Source: Cryomorphaceae bacterium
GTDB lineage: Bacteria; Bacteroidota; Bacteroidia; Flavobacteriales; Schleiferiaceae
Assembly: GCA_021298655.1 (NCBI GenBank)
Contig: JAJTFK010000001.1
Location: 5,001-69,000, forward strand
Direction of reading: 5' to 3'
Length of the DNA: 64,000 bases
Below are positions 1 to 9,179 of the stretch, in pieces. The position numbers and the translations under genes are program-made. The notes under the pieces are model-generated. The model made no database searches and was not told the origin of the DNA. It saw nothing but the letters and a program-made list of their open reading frames with translations. How positions within the stretch are numbered: position 1 is the first letter of the stretch; every line of letters starts with the position of its first letter.

Positions 1-1755
1 TAAGGTAGCCATCGTGCCCACGAACACTTCGCGGGCGACAAAGGATGAAGCAATGGCTACCGAAATCTTCCAGTCGTAGCCGAGCGGCTCCAATACGGGC
101 TGAATTCCGCGACCGATGCTGCCCAGGTAGCTATCCTCAATGGGAATGGGTTCGTATTCCGCACTAAAGTTGGGCAGGCCCTTGGGTCCACTGCTCGCCA
201 AAAACCAAAGCACAATACTGATGGAGACGATGATTTTACCTGCTTCCACCACAAACGACCGCGACCGCGTCCATACGGCGGTGAAGACGTTGCGCCCAAT
301 GGGCATTCGGTACGGCGGCATTTCCATTAAAAAGGGGGCGGACTTTTGCTGCGGAACCCAGCGGTTGAGCAGTGCCGATCCGAGCAGCGCAGCCAAGAAC
401 CCAAGGGCATAAAGCCCAAACAGGGTCATGCCCTGTAGGCTTATGCCCATCCACGGCGTGTTGGGCACCACGAGCCCGATAATTAAGGCGTACACCGGCA
501 GCCGGGCACTGCAGGTCATTAAGGGGGTCACCGCTATGGCCAGCCAGCGTTCCCGCGCCGATTCCATGTTCCGCGAACTCATGACGGCCGGTATGGCGCA
601 GGCTGTTCCGCTTACCAGGGGAACCACGGATTTGCCGCTCAATCCGAACGGCCGCATAAAGCGATCCATGATGAACACGACCCGGGCCATGTAGCCGCTC
701 TCCTCCAGCAGCGCAATAAACAAAAAGAGCAGGGCGATTTGCGGCAGGAAGATCAGCACACCGGCAATACCCGGCAGCAGTCCGCTGGTGATAAAATGGT
801 TGACAAAACCCGCGGGCAATTGCTGGTTAAGCCACTCGGAAAGTCGCGCGATGCCGCCATCGATCGCGTCCATGGGAACCGAAGACCCGTAAAACAACGC
901 CTGGAACAGGGCGAACAGCACGCCGAACAACAGCATGCTGCCCCAAACGGGATGGACGACCACGCGGTCGAAGCGCGCGGCGGCCCGGCGATCGCGTACC
1001 GGGTCGTAGTGGTAGACTTTTCGCAACCATTGATTCACCCAGCGGTAGCGCTGTATGGCTTCATCGGCCCGGGCGCGTTCGGGACTTCGGCCCGACTCGC
1101 GGACCTCATCGGCAAAGTCGGCATCGCGCAAGCCGTCGAGCCACGCGCGGTAGGTCAGCCCCGCGCCGATGCAGGCCTGCTTCTTCTGAAGCCAGGGCAG
1201 GTGGGCGCCCGCAGGCTGAAAAAACGGGGTCTGCCCGCTGGGTTTCGCCGCAACAATGGCCGCGCGAAGTTCGTCAAACCCCATGCCGGTGCGGCTGTTT
1301 ACCGGGACAACCCGTACTCCCAGCGCAGCTTCCAGGGCCGGCAGGTCAAGTTGCGCACCGCGTCGCTCCATTTCGTCAACCATGGTCACGGCGAGAACGG
1401 CGGGAAATCCCAAATCAAGGACTTGGGTAAATACGAACAGGCAGGTTTTCAGGTTCGTCCCGTCGGCCAAACCCACCACCACATCGGAACGCTCGGCATC
1501 CACCGAGGTAGTCAGTGCATCCAGCACGACGCGCTCGTCGTCCGATGAAGGATGCAGGCTGTAAATTCCCGGAAGGTCAACGACTTCAGCGAGGGCGTTG
1601 GCACCGAGCTTGGCCAGACCCACGTGCTTTTCCATGGTGACACCCGGGTAGTTGCCCACCTTTTGATTCAGCCCGGTGAGCCGATTGAAGAGCGACGACT
1701 TTCCCGTATTGGGACGGCCGACCAGCGCTACCCGAAGCGCGCGCTTAGGCGACAT
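1..1755 (-). CDS. feoB: FeoB ferrous iron transporter, 3' part missing
   Basis: Inner-membrane Fe(II) uptake protein with an N-terminal G domain and a membrane permease. The first 585 codons are present and the C-terminus lies beyond the left edge. The G1 P-loop GRPNTGKS is at residues 13-20 and the G3 motif DLPG at about 60-63. Hydrophobic helices and the Cys-containing stretch around 'SGTACAIPA', typical of FeoB, follow. The ATG at 1755 overlaps the end of feoA by 11 bases, so the two are translated from one message. Oddity: the G4 position reads TMVD (residues 124-127) where FeoB G domains usually have NxxD. The family assignment is certain; only the effect of the substitution on nucleotide choice is open. 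Confidence 0.97.
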   Translation of the reverse strand, partial: MSPKRALRVALVGRPNTGKSSLFNRLTGLNQKVGNYPGVTMEKHVGLAKLGANALAEVVDLPGIYSLHPSSDDERVVLDALTTSVDAERSDVVVGLADGTNLKTCLFVFTQVLDLGFPAVLAVTMVDEMERRGAQLDLPALEAALGVRVVPVNSRTGMGFDELRAAIVAAKPSGQTPFFQPAGAHLPWLQKKQACIGAGLTYRAWLDGLRDADFADEVRESGRSPERARADEAIQRYRWVNQWLRKVYHYDPVRDRRAAARFDRVVVHPVWGSMLLFGVLFALFQALFYGSSVPMDAIDGGIARLSEWLNQQLPAGFVNHFITSGLLPGIAGVLIFLPQIALLFLFIALLEESGYMARVVFIMDRFMRPFGLSGKSVVPLVSGTACAIPAVMSSRNMESARERWLAIAVTPLMTCSARLPVYALIIGLVVPNTPWMGISLQGMTLFGLYALGFLAALLGSALLNRWVPQQKSAPFLMEMPPYRMPIGRNVFTAVWTRSRSFVVEAGKIIVSISIVLWFLASSGPKGLPNFSAEYEPIPIEDSYLGSIGRGIQPVLEPLGYDWKISVAIASSFVAREVFVGTMATL

Positions 1756-1972
1756 AGGGCTCCGTAATGGGAATGAGTTCGGCAAGCTCGCGCCGCATGC
1801 TCACCAAGGTGCCCTGCACGCGAAAGCAGAGGGGATCTCGAAAAGGCGCGGCAAAAACAAGTTCCACTTCCTCTCCGGGAAGGCACCCCATTTCAAACAG
1901 CTTGACCGGGAGTTCCACGGCCGCCTGCAAAATCAGGGCCTTCTGGCCGACGCCGAGCTCCGAGAGTTTCAT
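1745..1972 (-). CDS. feoA: FeoA family protein
   Basis: Small cytosolic SH3-like partner of FeoB, 75 residues from the ATG at 1972, beginning MKLSELGVGQ. The 'MGCLPGEEVELVF' stretch and the C-terminal 'RRELAELI' are typical of FeoA. A TTG five codons upstream (1987) would also be in frame, but it falls in the spacer beside the putative promoter element at 1977-1984, so the ATG is preferred. It overlaps feoB by 11 bases. An inverted repeat lies about 40 bases upstream and may be the metal-responsive operator. Confidence 0.93.
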   Translation of the reverse strand: MKLSELGVGQKALILQAAVELPVKLFEMGCLPGEEVELVFAAPFRDPLCFRVQGTLVSMRRELAELIPITEPYVA

Positions 1973-1976
1973 GCTT

Positions 1977-1984
1977 CCAAGGTA
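1977..1984 (-). promoter_or_regulatory. Candidate -7 promoter element of feoAB
   Basis: The minus strand reads TACCTTGG, close to the Bacteroidota -7 consensus TAnnTTTG, and ends four bases before the feoA ATG. No clear upstream TTTG is seen. Inferred from sequence only. Confidence 0.35.
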
Positions 1985-2009
1985 CAATGCAGCGCACGGA
2001 ATTGGCGCG

Positions 2010-2030
2010 TATTTAGACTCATTCTAACTA
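2010..2030. promoter_or_regulatory. Inverted repeat upstream of feoAB, candidate metalloregulator operator
   Basis: TTAGA (2013-2017), five bases, then TCTAA (2023-2027) form a perfect inverted repeat. It extends to 21 bases with one mismatched pair. It lies directly upstream of the putative feoA promoter. Iron-uptake genes are commonly controlled by Fur- or DtxR-type repressors that bind A/T-rich palindromes of this size. Which family would bind here cannot be told from one site. Confidence 0.35.
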
Positions 2031-2044
2031 AAAAATTGGGTACC

Positions 2045-2067
2045 GAAAAAGGGCGGAAGGTCCGCCC
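2045..2067 (-). terminator. Rho-independent terminator after pdhC
   Basis: On the minus strand GGGCGGA, a three-base loop, TCCGCCC and then TTTTTC. The 7-bp GC-rich stem starts 11 bases after the pdhC stop codon and separates the pdh genes from feoAB. Confidence 0.85.
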
Positions 2068-2077
2068 CGTTTCGATT

Positions 2078-3388
2078 TCAGAGAATCAGCGACAGCGGGC
2101 GCTCGAGGTAGCCCTTTACCGTATTCAAAAATGCTGCGCCGGTCGCGCCGTCGATCACGCGGTGGTCGCAACTCAGCGTCATTTTCATAACCTGACCCGG
2201 AACCACGGCTCCGTTCTTCACCACGGGAACATCCTGTATTCCGCCAACGGCCAAGATGGCGGCGTCGGGCGGGTTAATGATTGCCGTAAACTCCTCAATG
2301 CCAAACATTCCAAGGTTCGAAATCGTAAAGGTGTTGCCCGCCCAATCGCTGGGTTGAAGCTTTTTGTCCTTAGCTTTTTGCGCAAAACTGCGGACTTCCG
2401 ACGAAATTTCGGCCAAACCTTTGGCGTCGGCGTGGCGCACCACGGGAACCAGGAGTCCATCTTCAACAGCCACAGCGACCCCAACGTGGACGTCGTAGTT
2501 CGTACGAACGCTTTCTCCCATCCACGACGAATTCACCGCAGGGTGCTTTTTAAGGGCTTTGGCTACCGACTTCACTACGAGGTCGTTAAACGAAATTTTA
2601 ACGTCGCCGGCGGCATTGATTTCGGCGCGGGCTGCCGCCGCTGCCGACATATCTACCGCAATCGTCAAGTAGAAGTGCGGCGCGGTAAACTTCGACTCCG
2701 CCAAGCGCTTGGCAATCGTCTTGCGCATTTGCGAAATCGGCGTGTCGGTGAAGCCCGAACTTGGGTAGGAGATCGCAGGCGAATGCGCTGCAGCCCCGGT
2801 CGGTGCCGAAACCGGCGATGCCGCCGCGAGTTCCACGTCGCGCTTGGTGATGCGTCCGCCGTCGCCGGTGCCGCTAAGCGTAGCAAGGTTTACGCCAAGC
2901 TCGTTCGCAAGCGACCGCGCCAGCGGCGAGGCCTTAACGCGGCCGTCGGCCGATGCGGCGGGCCCATGGGCCTCCATCGGAGCGGAAACCGGAGCCGGAG
3001 CGGCGGCCGGAGCAGCGGCCGGAGCAGCAACAGCTGGTTCAACCGCAGGAACGGCAGGAGCAGGAGCAGGAGCCGCAGGAGCAGCAGAAGCCGGAGCGGC
3101 AGGAGCCGCAGACGCGCCCGAAATCAAACTCGAAATGTCTTCGCCCGCAGCGCCCAAAATGGCCAAAATGCTGTCGACGGGGGCCGTTTGCCCTTCCTGA
3201 ACCCCAATGTGAAGCAGTACGCCTTCTTGGCCCGGAAAGGCCTCAAAATCCATGGTTGCCTTATCGGTTTCAATCTCCGCGAGCAGTTTGCCTTCGGTAA
3301 CGGTATCTCCCAATTTGGCATGCCACTTTGCGACGACCCCTTCGGTCATCGTGTCGCTCAAGCGCGGCATCGTAATTACTAGGGCCAT
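2078..3388 (-). CDS. pdhC: Pyruvate dehydrogenase E2, dihydrolipoamide acetyltransferase
   Basis: Core of the pyruvate dehydrogenase complex; transfers the acetyl group from lipoate to CoA. 436 residues. There is one N-terminal lipoyl domain with the lipoyl-lysine motif ETDKATM (Lys43), then an Ala/Pro-rich flexible linker (about 92-145), then a peripheral subunit-binding domain ('SPLARSLANELGV'). The catalytic domain starts at about residue 210 and ends with the active-site motif DHRVIDG (His409, Asp413). Only one lipoyl domain is present, where many relatives have two or more. It starts three bases after the pdhA stop, so the two are co-transcribed. The E1-beta gene is not in this window. 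Confidence 0.95.
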   Translation of the reverse strand: MALVITMPRLSDTMTEGVVAKWHAKLGDTVTEGKLLAEIETDKATMDFEAFPGQEGVLLHIGVQEGQTAPVDSILAILGAAGEDISSLISGASAAPAAPASAAPAAPAPAPAVPAVEPAVAAPAAAPAAAPAPVSAPMEAHGPAASADGRVKASPLARSLANELGVNLATLSGTGDGGRITKRDVELAAASPVSAPTGAAAHSPAISYPSSGFTDTPISQMRKTIAKRLAESKFTAPHFYLTIAVDMSAAAAARAEINAAGDVKISFNDLVVKSVAKALKKHPAVNSSWMGESVRTNYDVHVGVAVAVEDGLLVPVVRHADAKGLAEISSEVRSFAQKAKDKKLQPSDWAGNTFTISNLGMFGIEEFTAIINPPDAAILAVGGIQDVPVVKNGAVVPGQVMKMTLSCDHRVIDGATGAAFLNTVKGYLERPLSLIL

Positions 3389-3391
3389 AAC

Positions 3392-4387
3392 TTATTCGGT
3401 AATAAAGGGGTAATCTCCGTCCACGTACACGTGCTGCCAAAGCTCTTCGGCGTCCGGGTAGGGCGACTTTTCGGCAAAATCCACGCACTCGGCAACAAGG
3501 TCCTTAACTCGGGCATCGATCGCCTCAATATCGGAGGCCGATGCCCACTTCTTTTTGAGGAGGACGTCTTTGGCCGTCAGGATGGGGTCAATCAGCTGGT
3601 ACTCGGCCACCTCGTCCTTGGTTCGGTAGTGCTGGGCATCCGACATGGAGTGGCCTTTGTAGCGGTAGGTGCGAATTTCCAGGAAGCTCGGACCTTCACC
3701 GCGGCGTGCGCGTTCCACGGCTTCGTAGACGGCATCGTACACCACAGCCGGATCCATTCCCTCCACCGGGGCACAGGGCATTTCGTAGCCCAAGCCGAGC
3801 TTATAGATATCGGTGTGGTTCGCGGTGCGCTCTACCGAGGTGCCCATGGCGTATCCGTTGTTCTCCACGATGAACACTACGGGGAGCTTCCAAAGCATCG
3901 CCATATTAAAGGTTTCGTGAAGCGATCCTTGGCGCACGGCGCCGTCGCCCATGTAGCAGAGCGTCACGTGGGGTTTGCCCAAGTACTTGTCGGCAAAAGC
4001 CATTCCCGCACCGAGCGGAATCTGCCCTCCGACGATTCCGTGTCCGCCGTAAAAATTGTGCTCCTTCGAAAACATGTGCATCGAGCCGCCCTTACCGCGC
4101 GAGGTACCGTCGACCTTGCCCAGCAATTCGGCCATGATTTTGCGCGGATCGACCCCAAGGCCAATGGGCTGAACGTGGTTCCGGTAGGCCGTAATCATTT
4201 TGTCGCCCGGCTCCATGGCGAGCAGCGAACCCGCAAGCACGGCCTCTTGACCGTTGTACAGGTGAAGGAATCCGCGAATTTTTTGCTGGATGTACAGCGC
4301 CGAGGTCATATCCTCAAACTTGCGCCAGAAGAGCATGTCTTCGTACCACTTGAGGTAGACCTCTTTGGTGAGCTTCTTTTTTGCCAT
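3392..4387 (-). CDS. pdhA: Pyruvate dehydrogenase E1 component, alpha subunit
   Basis: Thiamine-diphosphate-dependent decarboxylase subunit, 331 residues from MAKKKLTKEV. The ThDP/Mg motif begins with GDG at 147-149 and ends with NN at 176-177. The phosphorylation-loop-like segment 'YRYKGHSMSDAQHYRTKDE' is typical of PDH E1-alpha. The reading frame could extend ten codons upstream to a TTG at 4417, but that TTG lies inside a perfect TACTTTTG promoter element, so the ATG at 4387 is chosen. It leads the pdhA-pdhC operon, which ends at the hairpin at 2045-2067. Confidence 0.95.
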   Translation of the reverse strand: MAKKKLTKEVYLKWYEDMLFWRKFEDMTSALYIQQKIRGFLHLYNGQEAVLAGSLLAMEPGDKMITAYRNHVQPIGLGVDPRKIMAELLGKVDGTSRGKGGSMHMFSKEHNFYGGHGIVGGQIPLGAGMAFADKYLGKPHVTLCYMGDGAVRQGSLHETFNMAMLWKLPVVFIVENNGYAMGTSVERTANHTDIYKLGLGYEMPCAPVEGMDPAVVYDAVYEAVERARRGEGPSFLEIRTYRYKGHSMSDAQHYRTKDEVAEYQLIDPILTAKDVLLKKKWASASDIEAIDARVKDLVAECVDFAEKSPYPDAEELWQHVYVDGDYPFITE

Positions 4388-4414
4388 GTTCGAATCGCGC
4401 GTAAATGCGCGGTG

Positions 4415-4422
4415 CAAAAGTA
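4415..4422 (-). promoter_or_regulatory. -7 promoter element of pdhAC
   Basis: The minus strand reads TACTTTTG, an exact match to TAnnTTTG, 27 bases before the pdhA ATG. Unlike most promoters in this window it leaves room for an untranslated leader of about 20 bases. Confidence 0.5.
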
Positions 4423-4468
4423 AGGTTAGACGGCCTTATGTGCTTGCCGTAGTTCGTACACTAACCCC

Positions 4469-5674
4469 CTACTTCAGGATTTGGTTCAAATCGATCAGCG
4501 CACTGAAGCGAATGGTGTTTTCGAGCGGGGAACGCACCGTTTGGTCCGCCGGGAACAAGTAGGCGAAATCAAGCCCAATGAGGTTGTAGCGCACGCCAAA
4601 CCCCATGGTGAAAAAGCGGCGGTTGCCCTTGGTCACGTCTTCGTGCTGGTAGCCCGCGCGCACCGCGAATTGGTCGTTGTACCAGTACTCACCGCCCACA
4701 TTAATCATGAATTCGCGCATCAGTTCCTTGAATCCATCGGGCTTAGCCGTCGGATCCCAGGACTGAATAATTCCGGGAATCACGCCAATTTTATCGTCTT
4801 TGCCCGCGATGATTTCGCTACGGTCCCCGTCGTTGTCGGCGTCCAGCAAATCCCGCTCGGGCTTGGTGGGCACCATCAATTTGTTGACGTCGGTCAGCAG
4901 GGTCAAGCGATTGTACTTGTCGAGCTTCCAGTTAAAGCCTCCGCCCAAGCGCATGTTGGTGGGAATAAAGTCGGACTCGCCGCTCTCCGAATAGCGAATT
5001 TTTGCGCCGATGTTCGAAAGCGTTAATCCGCCTACCCACTGACCGCGCTGGCCGTCGGGCATGCTGAATTCATCGCCCTGGTAAAACACACTGATGTCTG
5101 TGGCGACCGTCTGGCCCACTTTGGTCAGCTGACCCCCGACCACTTGGCCTTGTGCCAGGTCCGACAGCGCGTAGCGCAGCGAAACTCCGCCCGAAAAATG
5201 GTCGGACAGCTTGAGCGCATACGCCACATCCAGCGACATTTCGTAGGGGCGGTAGGTGCCCTGTTCTTCACCCTGCTCGTTGCGGAAGGTGATTTCTCCG
5301 AGCGAGAAGTACCGCAGGCTTGCGCCCACCCCACCGCGCTCGCCGACTCCGGCGGCCACATTGGCAAACATAAGTTCGACATCGGGCACCAGGCGGCGAA
5401 GCCAGGGTGTGTACGAAAGTCCGCCGTACACGTTGTTGCGGCCTACAAAGGCGAGTTTCGCGGGGTTCCAGAAGATGGCGTTGGCGTCCGGACTCAAGCC
5501 GATGCCCGTGTTGGCCATTCCGCCCGAACGCGCGTCCGGCCCAATGTTAAGCATGGGCATGGCGGTCGTAACCACGTTTAAATCGTTTAAGCGATCGTAA
5601 AACGTTTGGCCGTTCAGCGACCCGCTGGTCACCGCAACCGACATCGACAAAAGGAATGCGCGCTTCGTGTTCAT
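4469..5674 (-). CDS. porV: T9SS outer membrane shuttle protein PorV
   Basis: Outer-membrane barrel of the FadL-like PorV/LptO family. It collects folded cargo from the SprA translocon and hands it to the PorU sortase. About 401 residues from the ATG at 5674, with a signal peptide ending near 'LNGQ'. The family hallmark 'GPDARSGGMANTGIGLSPDANAIFWNPAK' region follows at about residues 40-70 and the C-terminus is a run of alternating barrel strands. An in-frame ATG at 5686 lies inside the promoter element, so 5674 is chosen. It lies just downstream of porU, the usual arrangement in Flavobacteriia, with a 28-base spacer. Confidence 0.93.
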   Translation of the reverse strand: MNTKRAFLLSMSVAVTSGSLNGQTFYDRLNDLNVVTTAMPMLNIGPDARSGGMANTGIGLSPDANAIFWNPAKLAFVGRNNVYGGLSYTPWLRRLVPDVELMFANVAAGVGERGGVGASLRYFSLGEITFRNEQGEEQGTYRPYEMSLDVAYALKLSDHFSGGVSLRYALSDLAQGQVVGGQLTKVGQTVATDISVFYQGDEFSMPDGQRGQWVGGLTLSNIGAKIRYSESGESDFIPTNMRLGGGFNWKLDKYNRLTLLTDVNKLMVPTKPERDLLDADNDGDRSEIIAGKDDKIGVIPGIIQSWDPTAKPDGFKELMREFMINVGGEYWYNDQFAVRAGYQHEDVTKGNRRFFTMGFGVRYNLIGLDFAYLFPADQTVRSPLENTIRFSALIDLNQILK

Positions 5675-5683
5675 AGAGATCGA

Positions 5684-5718
5684 CAAATATACTCGTTGGG
5701 GATTAGGGGCGAATCAAA
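5684..5718 (-). promoter_or_regulatory. Promoter of porV inside the end of porU
   Basis: The minus strand carries TTTG (5715-5718), 23 bases, then TATATTTG (5684-5691), an exact TAnnTTTG, nine bases before the chosen ATG. The upstream element overlaps the last codons of porU, so porV can be transcribed independently of porU. Confidence 0.55.
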
Positions 5719-8700
5719 ATCAGGCGGTCGGCTTGGTGCACCTTTTGGCCGTCTCGTGGGCGGACGACCGTAACCTTGGCCACATACCATCCGTTCGGGA
5801 GCGGGGTTCCGTTGGGGGTCGTAGCCTGCCACTCTGGGGCCTGAAGCACCGAGGACGTCGCCCGGCCAACCCATTGATGGGCCCAAACTGCGCGGCCTGA
5901 GCCGTCGGTAACGGTCCAATCAACCTGAAGGCTGTCTCCGGATGCGTTGTGCTCAACCTGCCAGGTAGTCCAGCCCGGAGTTGGGTTGGGGAAGAGCCGC
6001 ACGGCCCCTAGTTTCAGTTGGTCTCGAGATATCACCAGGAACTCAACGCTCGCTTGACGGGGATTATTGTACGTATCCCAAGCCCGAACCGTAAACCGGT
6101 GAGGACCATCGCTGAGCCCCACAAACGGCCAGGTCGCGGTTCCGCGCTGGTAGGTATTGGGGTCGGCCTGGTATCGGTCGTTCATCACCAAGGGCTCGCG
6201 CCAGTTTTCGTCAAGGTACCCAACCAAATCGTGGCCAATTCCGGCACCGATCGCGTTGATGCCGTTGGGATCCGCCAAGCGCACCAAGCCCAAGGGATCC
6301 GCGCCCGTGATGCCTCCATTCACGAAGCTGGTGTCGTCCATAAATACACGGAGCAACGGTCCGGTCGTGTCGACCGGGGCGTCACTGGCCAGATCGCCAA
6401 GGAACAGGTCCGAATTTGATCCCGCCGCGTCGCGGAGTCCGCCCTGGGCGTAGGTCAAAATTTTACCCTTTCCCCAGGCAAGCACGAGATCCAACGGCAT
6501 CCGCCATTCCGCCGAAAAATGCCCGTCGCGAACGTCTACTTCGCCCTGGTAGGCCAGCTGGTTTCTAAAGGCATACGAGGCGGCGTACCCCACGTTGTCG
6601 TTGTCGAGCATGGCCCGTTGCTGAACTTTATCAAAAAGTCGAATCCGAGCGGACCCGTTGAAGGTCGAATCAACGGCCCCGTCGCGGCGGCGCACGCTTC
6701 CCCGCAAGCGAACCAGATCGAGGGCGCTCAGGCTGTCCGTGGCCACCCATTCTTCGGACGTCGGACGAAAAACCTCGATGTCGGACACCTCCATGCGCTG
6801 TTCCGGACCGTTCAAGCGCAGCGCGGGGTCACCCAACAGCGTGAAGCGCAGCTTATCCCCCGCCGTAACCGAATTCTTGGCTTTTTTAATGATTTGGCCA
6901 AAGGTTTGGTAGCGACCTTGCTCCTGCTGCAGAACCACATTAAATACGCTGTCGGTGAGCAGGGTTGCCCCTCCAACAAAAACGGCTCGGGTCGTGGTAA
7001 GCAGCGCAATGGCGCCCCCGTCGGGGTTCACCATCAGCTCTTCACCGGCCGAGGTCCGCAGCGGGTCGTCGTAGCGCGAAAACTCGCAGGTCACGGTGAT
7101 GAAGAGCGGCAGCTTTACTCGGTTGCTAAAGGTTCGGCAGTCTTCAATTTGCAAAATGTCTTCGCTGGCCCAATTGACCTCGCCGCCGTGGCCGATGTAG
7201 GTGGTAATCAAATGGCCTTCGTCGACGGATCGGAGCAACTCCTCGCGAAGTTTCGGGTAGGACTGATTGCCCGCGCTCGAAACCTGAGCATAGCCGTCGG
7301 CGAAGAGCTTGCGCACGTCGAACTCGGCGTGCTGCGTGTCAACCCGCTCGGCAATTCGGTCGGCGACCAGCGTGAGAATCTGCTCCCAGTCTTCGTCGAC
7401 GTCATCGGCCACGAAGTTCAGGCGCTGCCTCCAAGGGCCCAGCGATTGCGCGGGATCGGCGTAGCGGTAAATTTTGGCCACGACACCTTGGGCTTCCTCG
7501 AGCGAATTAACCGGAATGCGCCCAATTCCAAGATCCAGCGTAACTGCGGCGAGGTTGGTGCCTTCCCCGGGGTCCAAATACCCATAAAAATCGTCGGAAA
7601 CAAAGGACGTTTTAATGCTCATGCTCGAAGGCGACTCGTAGGCCGGAACCCAATTTTGCTGCGGACTGAGGCGCCCTTTGTAGTCGTAGGACGCGTCGCC
7701 AAAAAGCAGCACATACTGAAGCAGGGTCGAATCAGCGGGTCGCGACCACAGCATGCGAAGCAGGTTGCGCAAGCCCATTATGTCCGGGACTCCGCCCGAA
7801 AACTCGCGGTAGGCGTCGGCCACGTCCACTACGGCAACTTTTAGCCCCTTGGCGCGGTGCAGCGCGGCAAGATCTTCGGCCGCCGACTTAAACGCGCCGG
7901 GCGTAAACACCACGTAGTCCACCGAAGGCATGCCGTGGAGGTTTTGGTTGGGTATTCGGGCGCCGAGCAGCGGAGTTCGGGCGGCCGCCGGCGTGACCAG
8001 CCAAAGGGTATGGGCTGAATGGGGGGCAAGCAGGCGCGACGACGCCCCCACCTCTGCCGTATTCAGGGAACTGCCGTTGGACGTGGTCCGCCACAACCAC
8101 GTACCCGCCGGAACCGCTGGGAACTGCTGCGCGGAATCCGACGGAAGCACACGGTACACCGAAATGCTGCCGGGCACAAAGGACCACGGCACATCGGCCT
8201 GAACGGCGACGTAGTCGATCCACGCCTTCGCGGCCGGATTGGCGCTGCGCTCCAGGGTGACCTCGGCGTTGCCCCAGGTATTCCCTACCGAGACCTGCGT
8301 CCAGCTCTGGGTAAACTGCCGGGCATAGGTGTCGCCGTTGATGCCCGAAACGGTTTGAAATGCTGTGCTCCCTACAAAGCCTTGACCGGTACGGAGTTCC
8401 AATTTGGGTCCAAAGACCGTCGTTCGCCCCGCACCCGACAAAACAAAACGCGCAATCGATTGCCCATCCAAGCGCGATAGGCCCAAATCTACCTGCTTGG
8501 TTAGGGTGTAGTCCAGTGCCTCGCCAAACCACGCGCGACCGCTGCCAACCAAGTTCACCAGGTCGTCTTCATGCCATGCCACATGTTCGTAGCGCGTGAG
8601 CGCACGCGCCGGCGCCGGCGGAACGGGGTAGCTTGCCATGCGCGCCCCCCCCTCGGTGGAAGTCACCAGGTAGGTTTGGGTGTCCGAATACGGGTGTTTC

Positions 8701-9110
8701 GGGCGGAGCCAACGGTTTGACGTGCTGTCGAAGTTCCAGCTGTGCGGACTTTGACCGAGAAAGTACAGGTAGTCGTTGGCGTCGAACTGGCCGTCGCCGC
8801 CGTCCTCAATACGAACCGGAACCGAGCGCAGATCGCTGGGATTCGCCGTGGTGGAATTAAGTTCGCTCAGCACGCCCGCCTCGCGGCCCCACAGGCCCAA
8901 TTTGGCGGACTCAAAGGGCACCGTACCCAGTCCAAGCTTTTGCAAATCCGTTCCGCTGAGTCGGTACACCTGATCTTCTTCGGTGTACACTTCAGCCCAA
9001 AGTCCGCTTTTAAGCACCGAATTCGCCGGCCAATTTTGAGCCAAAAGCCCGCCAACCGGACCGATTAGCGCGGTGCAGAGTGCGAGGAAAAACGTACGAA
9101 ACCGGCTCAT
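5703..9110 (-). CDS. porU: T9SS sortase PorU, C25 cysteine protease
   Basis: Cell-surface gingipain-like transpeptidase that removes the C-terminal signal of T9SS cargo and attaches it to a surface anchor. About 1135 residues from MSRFRTFFLA, with a signal peptide ending near 'GGLLAQ'. The C25 catalytic pair is visible: His641 in 'TYIGHGGEVNW' and Cys675 in 'TVTCEFSRYDDP'. The C-terminus has an Ig-like region and its own T9SS type A-like domain beginning 'VRLFPNPTPGW'. Length matches Porphyromonas PorU (about 1150). It is divergent from the porP-like gene. A GAACTTTG near-match at 9119-9126 may be its promoter. Confidence 0.95.
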   Translation of the reverse strand: MSRFRTFFLALCTALIGPVGGLLAQNWPANSVLKSGLWAEVYTEEDQVYRLSGTDLQKLGLGTVPFESAKLGLWGREAGVLSELNSTTANPSDLRSVPVRIEDGGDGQFDANDYLYFLGQSPHSWNFDSTSNRWLRPKHPYSDTQTYLVTSTEGGARMASYPVPPAPARALTRYEHVAWHEDDLVNLVGSGRAWFGEALDYTLTKQVDLGLSRLDGQSIARFVLSGAGRTTVFGPKLELRTGQGFVGSTAFQTVSGINGDTYARQFTQSWTQVSVGNTWGNAEVTLERSANPAAKAWIDYVAVQADVPWSFVPGSISVYRVLPSDSAQQFPAVPAGTWLWRTTSNGSSLNTAEVGASSRLLAPHSAHTLWLVTPAAARTPLLGARIPNQNLHGMPSVDYVVFTPGAFKSAAEDLAALHRAKGLKVAVVDVADAYREFSGGVPDIMGLRNLLRMLWSRPADSTLLQYVLLFGDASYDYKGRLSPQQNWVPAYESPSSMSIKTSFVSDDFYGYLDPGEGTNLAAVTLDLGIGRIPVNSLEEAQGVVAKIYRYADPAQSLGPWRQRLNFVADDVDEDWEQILTLVADRIAERVDTQHAEFDVRKLFADGYAQVSSAGNQSYPKLREELLRSVDEGHLITTYIGHGGEVNWASEDILQIEDCRTFSNRVKLPLFITVTCEFSRYDDPLRTSAGEELMVNPDGGAIALLTTTRAVFVGGATLLTDSVFNVVLQQEQGRYQTFGQIIKKAKNSVTAGDKLRFTLLGDPALRLNGPEQRMEVSDIEVFRPTSEEWVATDSLSALDLVRLRGSVRRRDGAVDSTFNGSARIRLFDKVQQRAMLDNDNVGYAASYAFRNQLAYQGEVDVRDGHFSAEWRMPLDLVLAWGKGKILTYAQGGLRDAAGSNSDLFLGDLASDAPVDTTGPLLRVFMDDTSFVNGGITGADPLGLVRLADPNGINAIGAGIGHDLVGYLDENWREPLVMNDRYQADPNTYQRGTATWPFVGLSDGPHRFTVRAWDTYNNPRQASVEFLVISRDQLKLGAVRLFPNPTPGWTTWQVEHNASGDSLQVDWTVTDGSGRAVWAHQWVGRATSSVLQAPEWQATTPNGTPLPNGWYVAKVTVVRPRDGQKVHQADRLILIRP

Positions 9111-9179
9111 CTTGCGTTCAAAGTTCGTAAAGTCCAACGCGGTTTTTCGATAAATCGTTTAGAAACGCTCGGAAAATCG

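Noticed and set aside
1676-3382. 568-codon open frame on the plus strand
   Set aside because: It is antisense to pdhC and feoA, with Arg/His-rich translation typical of the complement of GC-rich coding DNA; pdhC has full domain homology on the other strand.
6519-7844. 441-codon open frame on the plus strand
   Set aside because: Antisense to porU across its catalytic domain; no domain recognised.
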